DNA from: Candidatus Uhrbacteria bacterium RIFOXYB12_FULL_58_10
GTDB lineage: Bacteria; Patescibacteriota; Patescibacteriia; UBA9934; GWF2-40-263
Assembly (NCBI GenBank): GCA_001791645.1
Contig: MGFA01000007.1
Span: 1-57,875, forward strand
Direction of reading: 5' to 3'
DNA length: 57,875 bases
The stretch's first letter is position 1, and each line of letters opens with the position of its first letter. Below the pieces are notes generated by a model. The model worked only from the letters and a program-made list of their open reading frames with translations, did not search any database and had not been told where the DNA came from. Below are positions 41,188-49,057 of the stretch, one piece after another. A program made the position numbers and the translations under genes.

Positions 41188-42228
41188 TTATTCCATACGT
41201 CCGCTCGCGCTAACCAAATCCCAGCGGTACCCCTGCTCGACCGTAGCGTCTTCAACCATCGCGGCAACATAAATCCGCAGCGTCCCATCTGGAAACTCTA
41301 CGATCTTCGGATCGTTGAGCGAGAGCACTTCCATCTCCTTGAAATCATCCCACCCGACGAGCCTCCCGTGAAGCTCAAACGTTTCTCCGTCGTCGCGGCT
41401 CACATATGCGTAAATGATTCCCTGACGCGACTTGGGCGGATGCTCCGTGCGCGACTGGTTCATGACCACGAGCCACACGTCGCCATTTTTTAAGACGATC
41501 GTGTGCGGATCGGCATACGTCGCGTCCGCAAGAGTCCCATCGAGGATCCCCGACGCGACGAATGCGAACGACATGCCGTTCGACTCGGGCGGCGCGTAGG
41601 CCCGATTGACCACGATCTCATCATTGATGGTCGAGTTATACAAAAGCACGACACCTCCTTTGGCATCAACGAAATACGTTGACACGCCAAACTGGTGCGG
41701 ATTCGTGCCGCCGTCCGTGTCAACCTCATACCGAATTCCATCGTCCATCGCAAATGCGACTCCGTCCGTCGAGCTCTCGCTGCGAAGGCCTCCCGCGTTC
41801 GGGTCAAAGAAATATCGGCGATACGTTCCGTCCCTCATCACGAGGGCCTCCGGAACGGCGCGCCACGCGTTTGAGCTCTCCTCTGAAAACGTGAGGCCAT
41901 CCTCGGTTCGCATGACTCGAACGCGGTCTTGCGGCTCATTCTTCAATTCGACCGATCGGAATTCGTACGCGAGCACGATCTCTCTTTCATTCGATTTCAG
42001 GACAAGGGGATTGGATGCATATGCGGCGCGTACCCCCGGATCCGGCTCAAATAATCTCGCCTCACTGCCAGACGTCACGGGAGCCTCGACGTCCACGGGA
42101 CCGACCACGCCCGTTAAATCGCCGGGAATGACGGTCACCGACCGCAAGCTCCACCACGCGACGGCACAGACCACTAACAGAAGTAACGCAACAAATGCCA
42201 GAAATAACTTATATTGAGCGCTCGACAT
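41188..42228 (-). CDS. Membrane-anchored beta-propeller-like protein
   Basis: A 346-residue protein starting MSSAQYKLFLAFVALLLLVV, with an N-terminal anchor helix and an extracellular part made of repeats such as VRVMRTEDGLTFSEES, LRSESSTDGVAFAMDDG and YAYVSRDDGETFELHGRL. The S-x-DGxxF Asp-box-like pattern occurs three times and indicates a sialidase/GH43-like propeller. The catalytic residues are not identified. Perhaps a surface glycan-binding or glycosidase protein. Confidence 0.7.
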   Translation of the reverse strand: MSSAQYKLFLAFVALLLLVVCAVAWWSLRSVTVIPGDLTGVVGPVDVEAPVTSGSEARLFEPDPGVRAAYASNPLVLKSNEREIVLAYEFRSVELKNEPQDRVRVMRTEDGLTFSEESSNAWRAVPEALVMRDGTYRRYFFDPNAGGLRSESSTDGVAFAMDDGIRYEVDTDGGTNPHQFGVSTYFVDAKGGVVLLYNSTINDEIVVNRAYAPPESNGMSFAFVASGILDGTLADATYADPHTIVLKNGDVWLVVMNQSRTEHPPKSRQGIIYAYVSRDDGETFELHGRLVGWDDFKEMEVLSLNDPKIVEFPDGTLRIYVAAMVEDATVEQGYRWDLVSASGRME

Positions 42229-42255
42229 AGGGATTTCGATCATCATGAACAGATC

Positions 42256-42651
42256 TTAGACAGCAGACTCGCCGAATGCTTCGTCCTCAACGTCCGAGAC
42301 CGCATCTTCCTTCGTCTTATGGATGCGCCCATCGATGTGATTTGGCGGGACGTACACAGTGGAAATGATGAGCGGCTCGGTTCCAAGGTTGATGAAATTA
42401 TGTCGCACTCCCGGCGAGACCATTACCACGTCGCCCGGACCGACGTTCGTCTCGACCCCGTCAAGAATCGCCATGCCGCTTCCCGACTGAAAATATAAGG
42501 TCTGCTCCACGTGCGCGTGCGTTTCCTCACCGACGTCTACCCCGACCGGGATATTCATGACCACGAGTTGGCTTTTTTCACCCGTGTGTAATACCCTCCG
42601 GAAATTCGTATTCTTCATCGAGACATCGAGGACATTCTCCTGGTAAGACAT
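42256..42651 (-). CDS. Cupin-domain protein
   Basis: A 131-residue single cupin: GEETHAHVEQTLYFQSGSGMAILDG (metal-binding His-His-Glu) and VSPGVRHNFINLGTEPL (last His), the two cupin motifs. An acidic tail EDAVSDVEDEAF follows. Likely a small-molecule isomerase or sensor; substrate unknown. Confidence 0.87.
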   Translation of the reverse strand: MSYQENVLDVSMKNTNFRRVLHTGEKSQLVVMNIPVGVDVGEETHAHVEQTLYFQSGSGMAILDGVETNVGPGDVVMVSPGVRHNFINLGTEPLIISTVYVPPNHIDGRIHKTKEDAVSDVEDEAFGESAV

Positions 42652-42717
42652 ACGCGTTGGTTCAATGGCTTAACTTCGTATAGAATATCACAAATCGCCA
42701 TGTTATAGTGTTCGCAT

Positions 42718-43389
42718 ATGACTATGAAGCCGAAAATCTTTGACTTGCCGGAACCCGAACGTCAAAAAGCAATCGGGGTTCTTTTGGAAGAAAGCGTGCC
42801 AGACGCGGACTTTTTCGTTCTCCTGGTCCTTTCCTCATTTATCGTGGTACCGGGCTTGCTCATCAACAACGCGGCCATCATCATCGGAGGCATGGTCGTT
42901 GCCCCGCTGCTCTTTCCAATTCTCGGCATTTCCATGGGTATTTCCCAGGCAAACTTTCACCTGATCTTTCGCTGCCTGCGTACCATGCTTCTCGCGGTCG
43001 GGCTGGTTTTCCTTGGCGCGCTCCTCATGGCGCTCTTTTCGCCGGATCGCATCGTAAACGCGGAAATCGAGGCGCGCGCGACCGTATCGTTCGCCCATTC
43101 CGTCGTGGCGATCGCCTCTGGCGTTGCCGCGGCATTTGCCCTGGTCAAACCAAAAATTTCCGCGACGGTCACCGGCATCGCGGTTTCCGTATCGCTCCTG
43201 CCCCCGCTCGCCACTGCCGGCATTGGCGCAAGCATGCTTGATTGGCGCCTTGTCAGCGGCTCAATTGGGCTGTTCCTCGTCAATTGTCTCGGTATCATTC
43301 TGGCCGCGACCGTCATCTTCTCCCTGCTTGGATTTTACCCGGAACGAAAGCAAACGGAACGAAAACTAAAAACTGAGGAGCAGGCCTAA
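42718..43389 (+). CDS. DUF389-family membrane protein
   Basis: A 223-residue protein with about five helices and the family pattern FFVLLVLSSFIVVPGLLINNAAIIIGGMVVAPLL, then SVSLLPPLATAGIGASM. Function unknown; some relatives are near stress genes. A terminator (TAGCG/CGCTA) follows the stop. Confidence 0.88.
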   Translation: MTMKPKIFDLPEPERQKAIGVLLEESVPDADFFVLLVLSSFIVVPGLLINNAAIIIGGMVVAPLLFPILGISMGISQANFHLIFRCLRTMLLAVGLVFLGALLMALFSPDRIVNAEIEARATVSFAHSVVAIASGVAAAFALVKPKISATVTGIAVSVSLLPPLATAGIGASMLDWRLVSGSIGLFLVNCLGIILAATVIFSLLGFYPERKQTERKLKTEEQA

Positions 43390-43422
43390 ACGCCAGTACT
43401 GAGCCTGCATTTTCAAGGGGTT

Positions 43423-43443
43423 TAGCGGAGCTTACGCTATTTT
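43423..43443 (+). terminator. Terminator of the DUF389 gene
   Basis: TAGCG, loop GAGCTTA, CGCTA, then TTTT. Confidence 0.6.
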
Positions 43444-43479
43444 AGCACAGGGACTACGGTCATGCGAATTTATAAAAAA

Positions 43480-43902
43480 TTAATCATCGTATTCAGCAAA
43501 CATACGACTTGATGGCGGGGGTCGATTTGGTTGCTTATACAAACCTGTTGCTAGAAGTCTTTCGTATTCTCGAGTTGCTTCTTGTCGACCGCCTTCCTCC
43601 CAAGTTATTTCCCTAATAACAGTAGCCCCAGACTCATCATTTATAAAAATTTCGATTCCGAGTTTTCTTCCACGCATTTCTATCACTTTCTTACGTGCTT
43701 CTTTATCCTTCTCTTCTTTTTGTTCTTTAGCTAATTTTTCTTTATCAACCCAAATTAGTCTTTCAATATCTTGCCAAGAGTTATTTTTTAAGGCACGTAA
43801 TTGTGCCCTGGCTCCGCATGCACAGAAACCAAACTCTCCCCCATCTTCTTCAATCAAGTGAATATGTTCTATATCTACGTTGAATTTTTTGATTTCTGAC
43901 AT
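43480..43902 (-). CDS. Unknown AT-rich accessory protein
   Basis: A 140-residue soluble protein with FGFCACGARAQLRALK near the N terminus (a CxC), a coiled-coil-like lysine/glutamate stretch (DKEKLAKEQKEEKDKEARKK) and a C-terminal REITWEEGGRQEATREYERLL. Composition is much more AT-rich than neighbours. No family recognised; probably horizontally acquired. Function unknown. Confidence 0.6.
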   Translation of the reverse strand: MSEIKKFNVDIEHIHLIEEDGGEFGFCACGARAQLRALKNNSWQDIERLIWVDKEKLAKEQKEEKDKEARKKVIEMRGRKLGIEIFINDESGATVIREITWEEGGRQEATREYERLLATGLYKQPNRPPPSSRMFAEYDD

Positions 43903-44279
43903 ATATTTCTAGTATTTTTTTGATCCTGAATTATTCTTCGCATCTCCTGAAGAGGGACCGATTTAATCCCATCGGTGGGCTCGGCATCGATATCTCGCCG
44001 ATTGGGTCACGTTTGATTCCTGGCGTGAACTCGTTGATCATACTCTTCCAAGCCCATGCAAAGCATCCGCTGAGAATTCGCCATACATGACTGCATCATT
44101 CTCACGTTCGAGCTGCAGGGCATACGCGTCTTTTGGTCAAGACATGACCTCCGTCTTTCGTTCAACCATAGAAATACAGTTACGTATTATGAGTTGATTA
44201 ATGGTATCACTTTGACAATTGGAGTTCTATTCCCTTATGGCCCAACAAAAAATCCCGCTATTACTAGCAGAATCTCTCG
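43903..44279. other. Gene-free stretch with possible degenerate coding remnant
   Basis: About 380 bases upstream of tRNA-Trp. On the minus strand two neighbouring frames read KDAYALQLERENDAVMYGEF and MINEFTPGIKRDPIGEISMP, separated by a frameshift around 44038-44045, which suggests a decayed gene. There is no full open frame or start. The evidence is only the natural look of these pieces. Confidence 0.3.
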
Positions 44280-44353
44280 TGGCAGGGGCGGAGGGAATCG
44301 AACCCGCGTTACCGGTTTTGGAGACCGGTGTCCTACCATTGAACGACGCCCCT
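44280..44353 (-). tRNA. tRNA-Trp (CCA)
   Basis: Acceptor AGGGGCG/CGCCCCT, anticodon loop CTCCAAA, T-arm GCGGG/CCCTC with a mismatch pair, encoded CCA. Confidence 0.93.
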
Positions 44354-44453
44354 CTGTGCTTGTTTGTGCGAAAATCTTACATGGTCCGACGCTAGGCGTC
44401 AATCGACGTATCATGCGGCCGCGTTCGGAATCGTCCGTTCCGAGCCAAAAGCG

Positions 44454-44471
44454 AAAACCGCCTCGCGGCGG
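44454..44471 (-). terminator. Terminator of rpmG
   Basis: CCGCC, loop GCGA, GGCGG, then TTTT on the minus strand. Confidence 0.75.
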
Positions 44472-44476
44472 CCTTC

Positions 44477-44632
44477 TTACTTGGTCTCCTTGTGTGCGAT
44501 ATGCGATCGGCACCACTTGCAGAACTTTTTGAGTTCCAGGCGATCCTTGAGCGTCTTTTTGTTCTTATGGCTCATGTACCCCAAGTTCTTACACTGGGAG
44601 CACTCGAGTTTGATGATATTGTCCTGCGACAT
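44477..44632 (-). CDS. rpmG: Ribosomal protein L33
   Basis: A 51-residue protein starting [20 protein letters not shown], then [21 protein letters not shown] and HIAHKETK. The two CxxC pairs are the zinc-binding version of bL33 with the usual HKETK end. Too short for a 60-codon cut-off but certain by sequence. It sits between tRNA-Trp and tRNA-Thr, as often seen. Confidence 0.96.
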   Translation of the reverse strand: MSQDNIIKLECSQCKNLGYMSHKNKKTLKDRLELKKFCKWCRSHIAHKETK

Positions 44633-44699
44633 ATGGTCGATTATTCAACGCGGGAATGCTACCAAACGACCGGATTTCCGTCAAGTTAAAGCCGCATGA

Positions 44700-44718
44700 T
44701 GGAGCCGGCGGCCGGGAT
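44700..44718 (-). repeat. Duplicate of the tRNA-Thr (TGT) 3' end
   Basis: These 19 bases are identical to 44822-44840, the 3' end of tRNA-Thr(TGT) including CCA. A further 16-base piece of the same tRNA (44837-44852) is repeated at 44792-44807. Together they make the 3' 31 bases of the tRNA, interrupted by about 73 bases. Confidence 0.75.
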
Positions 44719-44776
44719 ATGGCTTCGCCATATCCATTCCTTCCGTTCGGGACGTCCAAATGCGATTTGGCCGTCC
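44715..44776. repeat. Two palindromes inserted into the tRNA-Thr duplicate
   Basis: A perfect 9-bp palindromic hairpin (GGATATGGC, loop TTC) at 44715-44735, and a second hairpin (GGACG..CCAAAT / ATTTGG..CGTCC) at 44750-44776. They fill the gap between the two parts of the duplicated tRNA 3' end, and the GGAT at the join occurs on both sides. Confidence 0.6.
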
Positions 44777-44821
44777 GCTCACTCCAGTCGTGGATCGAAC
44801 CGGCGACGCGTCGCCGATTCG

Positions 44822-44896
44822 TGGAGCCGGCGGCCGGGATCGAACCGGCGACCTACTGTTTACAAAACAGTTGCTCTGCCGCTGAGCTACGCCGGC
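44822..44896 (-). tRNA. tRNA-Thr (TGT)
   Basis: Acceptor GCCGGCG/CGCCGGC, D-arm GCTC/GAGC, anticodon stem ACTGT/ACAGT with loop TTTGTAA, T-arm GCCGG/CCGGC, encoded CCA. Confidence 0.94.
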
Positions 44897-44949
44897 AAAT
44901 GTAGCAGAATCGTACCCGCATCCGTCCCGCGTGTCAACCGACACGCTCC

Positions 44950-46341
44950 CTATGACAATGCTTTTGTTCCCTCGTGTCGCTTCATGCCGGCACGTGGAAC
45001 GGTAGCGTAAAAAACCGTGCCTTCGCCTTCTTTTGACGTGAACCAAGCCTTTCCGCCCGCTTCCTGAAGAATCTTTTTTACAAGATAGAGTCCGAGTCCG
45101 TTTCCATGGGGATCTTGCGCCCGCGCATTTGTGGTACGGTACATTTTTTCAAAAATATGCGACTGCTCGGCGACGGGAATCGGCTCACCATTGTTCGCGA
45201 CACCAAAGGTCAAGCGAGTGTCATCCGCGAACAATGAAACCGTGATCTTTCCCTTCTTTTGCGTGTACTTAATGGCATTCGATATATAATTCTGAAAAAC
45301 AATGCGCATCAGCTTTGGATCGACGGAAATCATCGGAAGCTTTTTCGGCAATTTTTTGATCAACGAATGTTCCTTGTCAACGATCATCGGATGCATTTCC
45401 GTTAAGACCTCCTCGCACAAGGCAACGACGTCCGTAGGCACGGGCTCGACAATAAACATGCCCATTTCAAGACGAGAAACATTCAAAAGGCCATTTATGA
45501 GATCGTTGATACGCCGGCTCATTATGTACATTTCTTCCATGATGGCCTTCTGCTTCAGGCTCACTTTGCCGTAATCCCCCGCAAGCAGCATTTCCAAGTT
45601 CCAACTGATCGCACCGACCGGCGTTTTAAGCTGATGGGATGCAAGCGAAACGAACTCCGTTTTTTGTTGATCGATAATCGTTTCCTTCGTGATGTCCAAG
45701 CACACTCCGACATACCGGTTCACGGAACCGTCTGAAAGCACAATGGGACGACCGAATGAACGGATGGTCCGAATCACATGATCTTGAAGCATCACGCGAT
45801 ACCGGATGTCCATCTCTTGCTTTTTCCTGGTAATATTTCGGATTTGCTCCATGGTCCGCTTTCGATCATCCGCGTACAAACGCTTTTCCCATATTGAAAG
45901 GTTGACGTCCTCATCGGTTTCACTGACCCCAAACATCGAGCGCATGATTTTATCAAGCATCAGGTGCCCGGATGCCAATTCCAATTCCCAAACACCAATT
46001 TGTGCGGCGGAAGTCGCAAGCGAGAAGCGCATTGTCAATTCCGCGACTTTCTTGCGTTGCTCGTCGACATCTTCCAAAACGTTCAAGATGGCAATCTGGC
46101 TGTCCTCCTGATGGAGAAGGCGTTTTTCCAGGGACTTATTCCTATTTTTCAGGCTCCGTGAAACAATTTTCAATTCTCTGATTTCTTCGAGTAAGGCGTG
46201 CTCGTTGGCATCATTGATCGTTCGACGCATGGAAATGACTTCCGCTTTTTTTCTTCGCAGGCTTCCATTCATGATCAAAATGGTAACGAAACAAATCCCA
46301 AGAATACTGACGAAAGCCGAATCAAAAATATCCATACTCAC
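44950..46341 (-). CDS. PAS-domain sensor histidine kinase
   Basis: A 463-residue kinase. One N-terminal membrane helix (ILGICFVTILIMNG), a coiled coil (residues 45-100), a PAS/PAC domain (about 105-225, ending YVGVCLDITKET), then HisKA with the phospho-acceptor H236 in SLASHQLKTPVGAI, and an HATPase_c domain (FQNYISNAIKYTQKKG, DPHGNGLGLYLVKKI). No extracellular sensor domain is present, so it senses from inside or through its partner. It overlaps the upstream reductase-PAS gene by four bases (ATGA). No response regulator is in this window. Confidence 0.93.
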   Translation of the reverse strand: MSMDIFDSAFVSILGICFVTILIMNGSLRRKKAEVISMRRTINDANEHALLEEIRELKIVSRSLKNRNKSLEKRLLHQEDSQIAILNVLEDVDEQRKKVAELTMRFSLATSAAQIGVWELELASGHLMLDKIMRSMFGVSETDEDVNLSIWEKRLYADDRKRTMEQIRNITRKKQEMDIRYRVMLQDHVIRTIRSFGRPIVLSDGSVNRYVGVCLDITKETIIDQQKTEFVSLASHQLKTPVGAISWNLEMLLAGDYGKVSLKQKAIMEEMYIMSRRINDLINGLLNVSRLEMGMFIVEPVPTDVVALCEEVLTEMHPMIVDKEHSLIKKLPKKLPMISVDPKLMRIVFQNYISNAIKYTQKKGKITVSLFADDTRLTFGVANNGEPIPVAEQSHIFEKMYRTTNARAQDPHGNGLGLYLVKKILQEAGGKAWFTSKEGEGTVFYATVPRAGMKRHEGTKALS

Positions 46342-47633
46342 ACGCCGTCATGATGCGAAGACCCTTCCTTCAATTTCTTGATGGTTTGCTTCATCTCCCT
46401 CATCCTTAATTCCCGACCGACCATCAAACGGTTCATTCTTTCTAGAACGACATATTGTCGCTCCGCCTCCATTCTCGCCTCTTTCTCCTCACGTTCGGCA
46501 GAACGAATATACGACACGTCTTCTTCGGTTCCGATGTAGGCGACCACTTCGCCATTCAGATCCTTGATCGGTGAAATATGCGCGAGGACCGAATACAAGG
46601 TGCCGTCCTTTCGTCGATTTATGAGTTCCGTGTCAACCCTATTTCCGCTGCCGATTGTTTTCCAAAAATCTCGATAAAACGACCTGGGCATCAGGCCACC
46701 CCACAGACGGGGCGTATTTCCAAGCATCTCATCAAATGTGAATCCAGTCATTCTCTGCGCGGCCGCGTTCGCATATATGACGTTCCCCTGCACGTCTGTA
46801 ATCACAATGTGATGGGAGGTACTTTCGATGGCCGAAAACAAAATGTTTAATCTTGATTCTGTGTCGTGATTGACATCCACCGGAGAAATCTTAGATGAAT
46901 TCCCGAGAAAGGCCTCATGAATAAACTTCGTGAATGACATCGTCGGATGAAAATTTTCAAACCGCATCTGATTATCCGCGATTCCATGTTCCAAAAGGGA
47001 TGCATGGGCAACATCCACGAAATTCTGTGAACCAGAGACAAAATAGAGGGCAGCCTTGTCTTTCAAAAACGGCTTGAAATCGTTCGGAGAAATCTCTCCC
47101 GAAATAAAAGAATATTCCAAGCGCTTATCTCCCTTCGCCCATGCCCGCAGATCTTCCAGATACGGGGCGCGTGCCTCGGAACGATCAGCATACAGAAGCC
47201 TGATGGGTACTTTTCGCTCGATATTTTCCTTCATGCTCTGGATCAAACTACAAAATGGCGCGATCCCCACACCTCCCGCAATCAGAACGACCGGAATGTT
47301 CGGATCCTCCGGAAAACAAAAAGAAAAACCGAATGGGCCAATCACGGTTAGCTTAGCGCCAACGCGCATTTCCATGAGCGTCTTCTTGAATCCGCTTTCT
47401 CCGCGGCGCATGAAGATCCGAATGTCGCCATTGGCATTCGGAGCGCTTGCAATGGACATGGGACGACGCTCACCGCGTGTATCCGAATGGATGAGATTCG
47501 GAACGACGACCCAAACGTACTGACCGGCCTCAAATGAAAACGGCTGTTCGACGTGAAACTGAAATTCGTAGGTATTCTCCGAAATTTTTTTTCGGCGCCT
47601 CAGCGTCGCAACGCGATGACGATTATCCGTCAT
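46338..47633 (-). CDS. Ferredoxin-reductase-like FAD/NAD protein fused to a PAS domain
   Basis: A 431-residue protein. Residues about 1-95 are an FAD-binding barrel (SFEAGQYVWVVVPN, RRPMSIASAPN), about 100-220 an NAD(P)-binding domain (VVLIAGGVGIAPFCSLIQSM, LYADRSEARAPY), about 265-380 a PAS/PAC domain (HHIVITDVQGNVIYANAAAQRMTG, GTEEDVSYIRS), and the end a coiled coil. A C-terminal reductase Cys is replaced (YFVSGSQNF). A reductase module joined to PAS and cotranscribed with a PAS kinase suggests sensing of NAD(P)H/redox state. I start at 47633, where a GAGGAGG-rich stretch lies upstream and a TATGAT -10 box is near; the longer frame starts at 47669. Confidence 0.85.
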   Translation of the reverse strand: MTDNRHRVATLRRRKKISENTYEFQFHVEQPFSFEAGQYVWVVVPNLIHSDTRGERRPMSIASAPNANGDIRIFMRRGESGFKKTLMEMRVGAKLTVIGPFGFSFCFPEDPNIPVVLIAGGVGIAPFCSLIQSMKENIERKVPIRLLYADRSEARAPYLEDLRAWAKGDKRLEYSFISGEISPNDFKPFLKDKAALYFVSGSQNFVDVAHASLLEHGIADNQMRFENFHPTMSFTKFIHEAFLGNSSKISPVDVNHDTESRLNILFSAIESTSHHIVITDVQGNVIYANAAAQRMTGFTFDEMLGNTPRLWGGLMPRSFYRDFWKTIGSGNRVDTELINRRKDGTLYSVLAHISPIKDLNGEVVAYIGTEEDVSYIRSAEREEKEARMEAERQYVVLERMNRLMVGRELRMREMKQTIKKLKEGSSHHDGV

Positions 47634-47725
47634 TGTCGCTTCGGCCCTCTTTTCCTCCTCCATACGCACAAATCATAGCATGTCTTCGACAAAATAAAAA
47701 TCTTAATTTTTTCTTTTTGAAAAAA

Positions 47726-48391
47726 TTATTTCTCAAAATATGCGTATACTTGTGTCGTATTACCAAGTCCACCATTATTATTTTCGTCGTCTGAAATATC
47801 GATTACCCCTTTCTTACCTAATCTGAGTTTCACAGATGCCGCTAAAAGTGGGCCACTTCCTTTTTCCGTTCGATGTAGTTCTTCTGGTTTGTCTTGACCA
47901 GCAAAAAATTCTTGACTCGAATCTAATACCATATCTGGTGAATATCGTTTAGCGGCTTCAATTATGCTGGCAACATCATCTTGTGAATTACCAACCATCA
48001 TGACCCTAATCCATTCTGCAAAATGCTGTGCTTGTTCTTCAGTAAGAGATTCGCCAATCTTTTTGATGAGAACCAACGGTGTCACGATTTTATCCACGTA
48101 TCGCTTTAGTTCACCGGCAATTCTCGATCTTTCTAAATCTTCTGATCTTTGTCTTTCCCAATCTTCTGCTCTTGACATCTCTTCAATCTGCTCATAGGTG
48201 AGTTGCCTTAATTGTCCTTTAAGCCATTCAGACGCAGGTCCATGATATTTCAAAAGACTGTCAACAGCAATAATAGGTTTTGTGTCGCTAGCCCACTCTT
48301 GCAGAGCAAGCAGAGCTTCGGCTTTTGCGACACGAACCTTCTCGTTTTTTTCTTGTTCAAACGATTGTCTTGATCCTTCGTGTTGATTCAT
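47726..48391 (-). CDS. Unknown AT-rich accessory protein
   Basis: A 221-residue soluble, mostly helical protein starting MNQHEGSRQSFEQEKNEKVR, with QLTYEQIEEMSRAEDWERQRSED and a C-terminal beta segment GPLLAASVKLRLGKKGVIDI. No domain recognised. Composition is AT-rich like the genes at 1662 and 43480, so it is probably acquired. Located next to tRNA-Tyr. Function unknown. Confidence 0.65.
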   Translation of the reverse strand: MNQHEGSRQSFEQEKNEKVRVAKAEALLALQEWASDTKPIIAVDSLLKYHGPASEWLKGQLRQLTYEQIEEMSRAEDWERQRSEDLERSRIAGELKRYVDKIVTPLVLIKKIGESLTEEQAQHFAEWIRVMMVGNSQDDVASIIEAAKRYSPDMVLDSSQEFFAGQDKPEELHRTEKGSGPLLAASVKLRLGKKGVIDISDDENNNGGLGNTTQVYAYFEK

Positions 48392-48442
48392 ATTTTCAGT
48401 TTTATATTGATCTTAATATTAACGAGCCGTTGAGTTCTGTAT

Positions 48443-48528
48443 TGGTGGGCAGGGAAGGATTCGAACCTTCGAAGGCGTGAGCCAACAGATTTACAGTCTG
48501 TCCCGTTTGACCGCTTCGGTACCTGCCC
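48443..48528 (-). tRNA. tRNA-Tyr (GTA)
   Basis: Class II tRNA with a long variable arm. Acceptor GGGCAGG/CCTGCCC, anticodon loop CTGTAAA, T-arm GAAGG/CCTTC, encoded CCA. Confidence 0.94.
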
Positions 48529-48598
48529 GCAAGCCGCAAATTTCTGAGCGACATGAGTATACCAAACCAGAGAAAACCGATCAAGAGTGCGCGTGTTT

Positions 48599-48757
48599 TC
48601 ATAATTTTTGACGCAATTGGGTCGCCATCCGACAAATCAGACCCTGATCCGAAATGGGAAAAACGGTCGAATCGATGTCAATCAGACCGACCGCGTACAC
48701 CTTCGGGTCGCCATGAATCTTCACAAGTGCCACGCCCGGCTTCGTGAGTATCTTCAT
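48599..48757 (-). CDS. 52-residue fragment of a Patescibacteria surface module
   Basis: Reads MKILTKPGVALVKIHGDPKVYAVG and ends RMATQLRQKL. The G.ALVK..GDPKVYAV part resembles a short repeat common on CPR surface proteins. There is no signal peptide, so it is probably a remnant of a larger gene. No clear Shine-Dalgarno. Confidence 0.4.
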   Translation of the reverse strand: MKILTKPGVALVKIHGDPKVYAVGLIDIDSTVFPISDQGLICRMATQLRQKL

Positions 48758-48796
48758 AAACAAAAAGCTCTGACGTTTATGAACATCAGAACCTTT

Positions 48797-48832
48797 TGGA
48801 GCCACGGTCGGGGGTCGAACCCGAGACCTCAT
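48797..48832 (-). pseudogene. Truncated tRNA 3' end (attachment-site-like)
   Basis: The 3' part of a tRNA: variable region, T-arm TCGGG/CCCGA with a TTCGACC loop, acceptor 3' strand for GCCACGG, and CCA. The 5' acceptor strand and the anticodon arm are absent. An unrelated hairpin (TTACCATGA/TCATGGTAA, 48835-48866) replaces them. No complete tRNA with acceptor GCCACGG exists in this window. Confidence 0.7.
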
Positions 48833-49057
48833 CCTTACCATGAAGTGCCCCTCGGTGTCATGGTAATAAAGTGTCTTAGGTTGGCATAGAAACTTCATTT
48901 ACTGGAGTTTCCAGGTACCTTTTAGATAGACCACTTTACTGCCGTGTAGTTCAATCTCCAATTGTCGGCTTTGATGTTCGGAATATTAGGCCATCTTTGG
49001 TAAGATGACGGTGATTATTATATAGGAAGCCTCTTTTTAGATCAACTCCCCGACAAT

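Noticed and set aside
48797-48900. Complete tRNA gene on the minus strand
   Set aside because: The T-arm and acceptor 3' strand are good, but no matching 5' acceptor strand or anticodon arm exists; a different hairpin takes their place.
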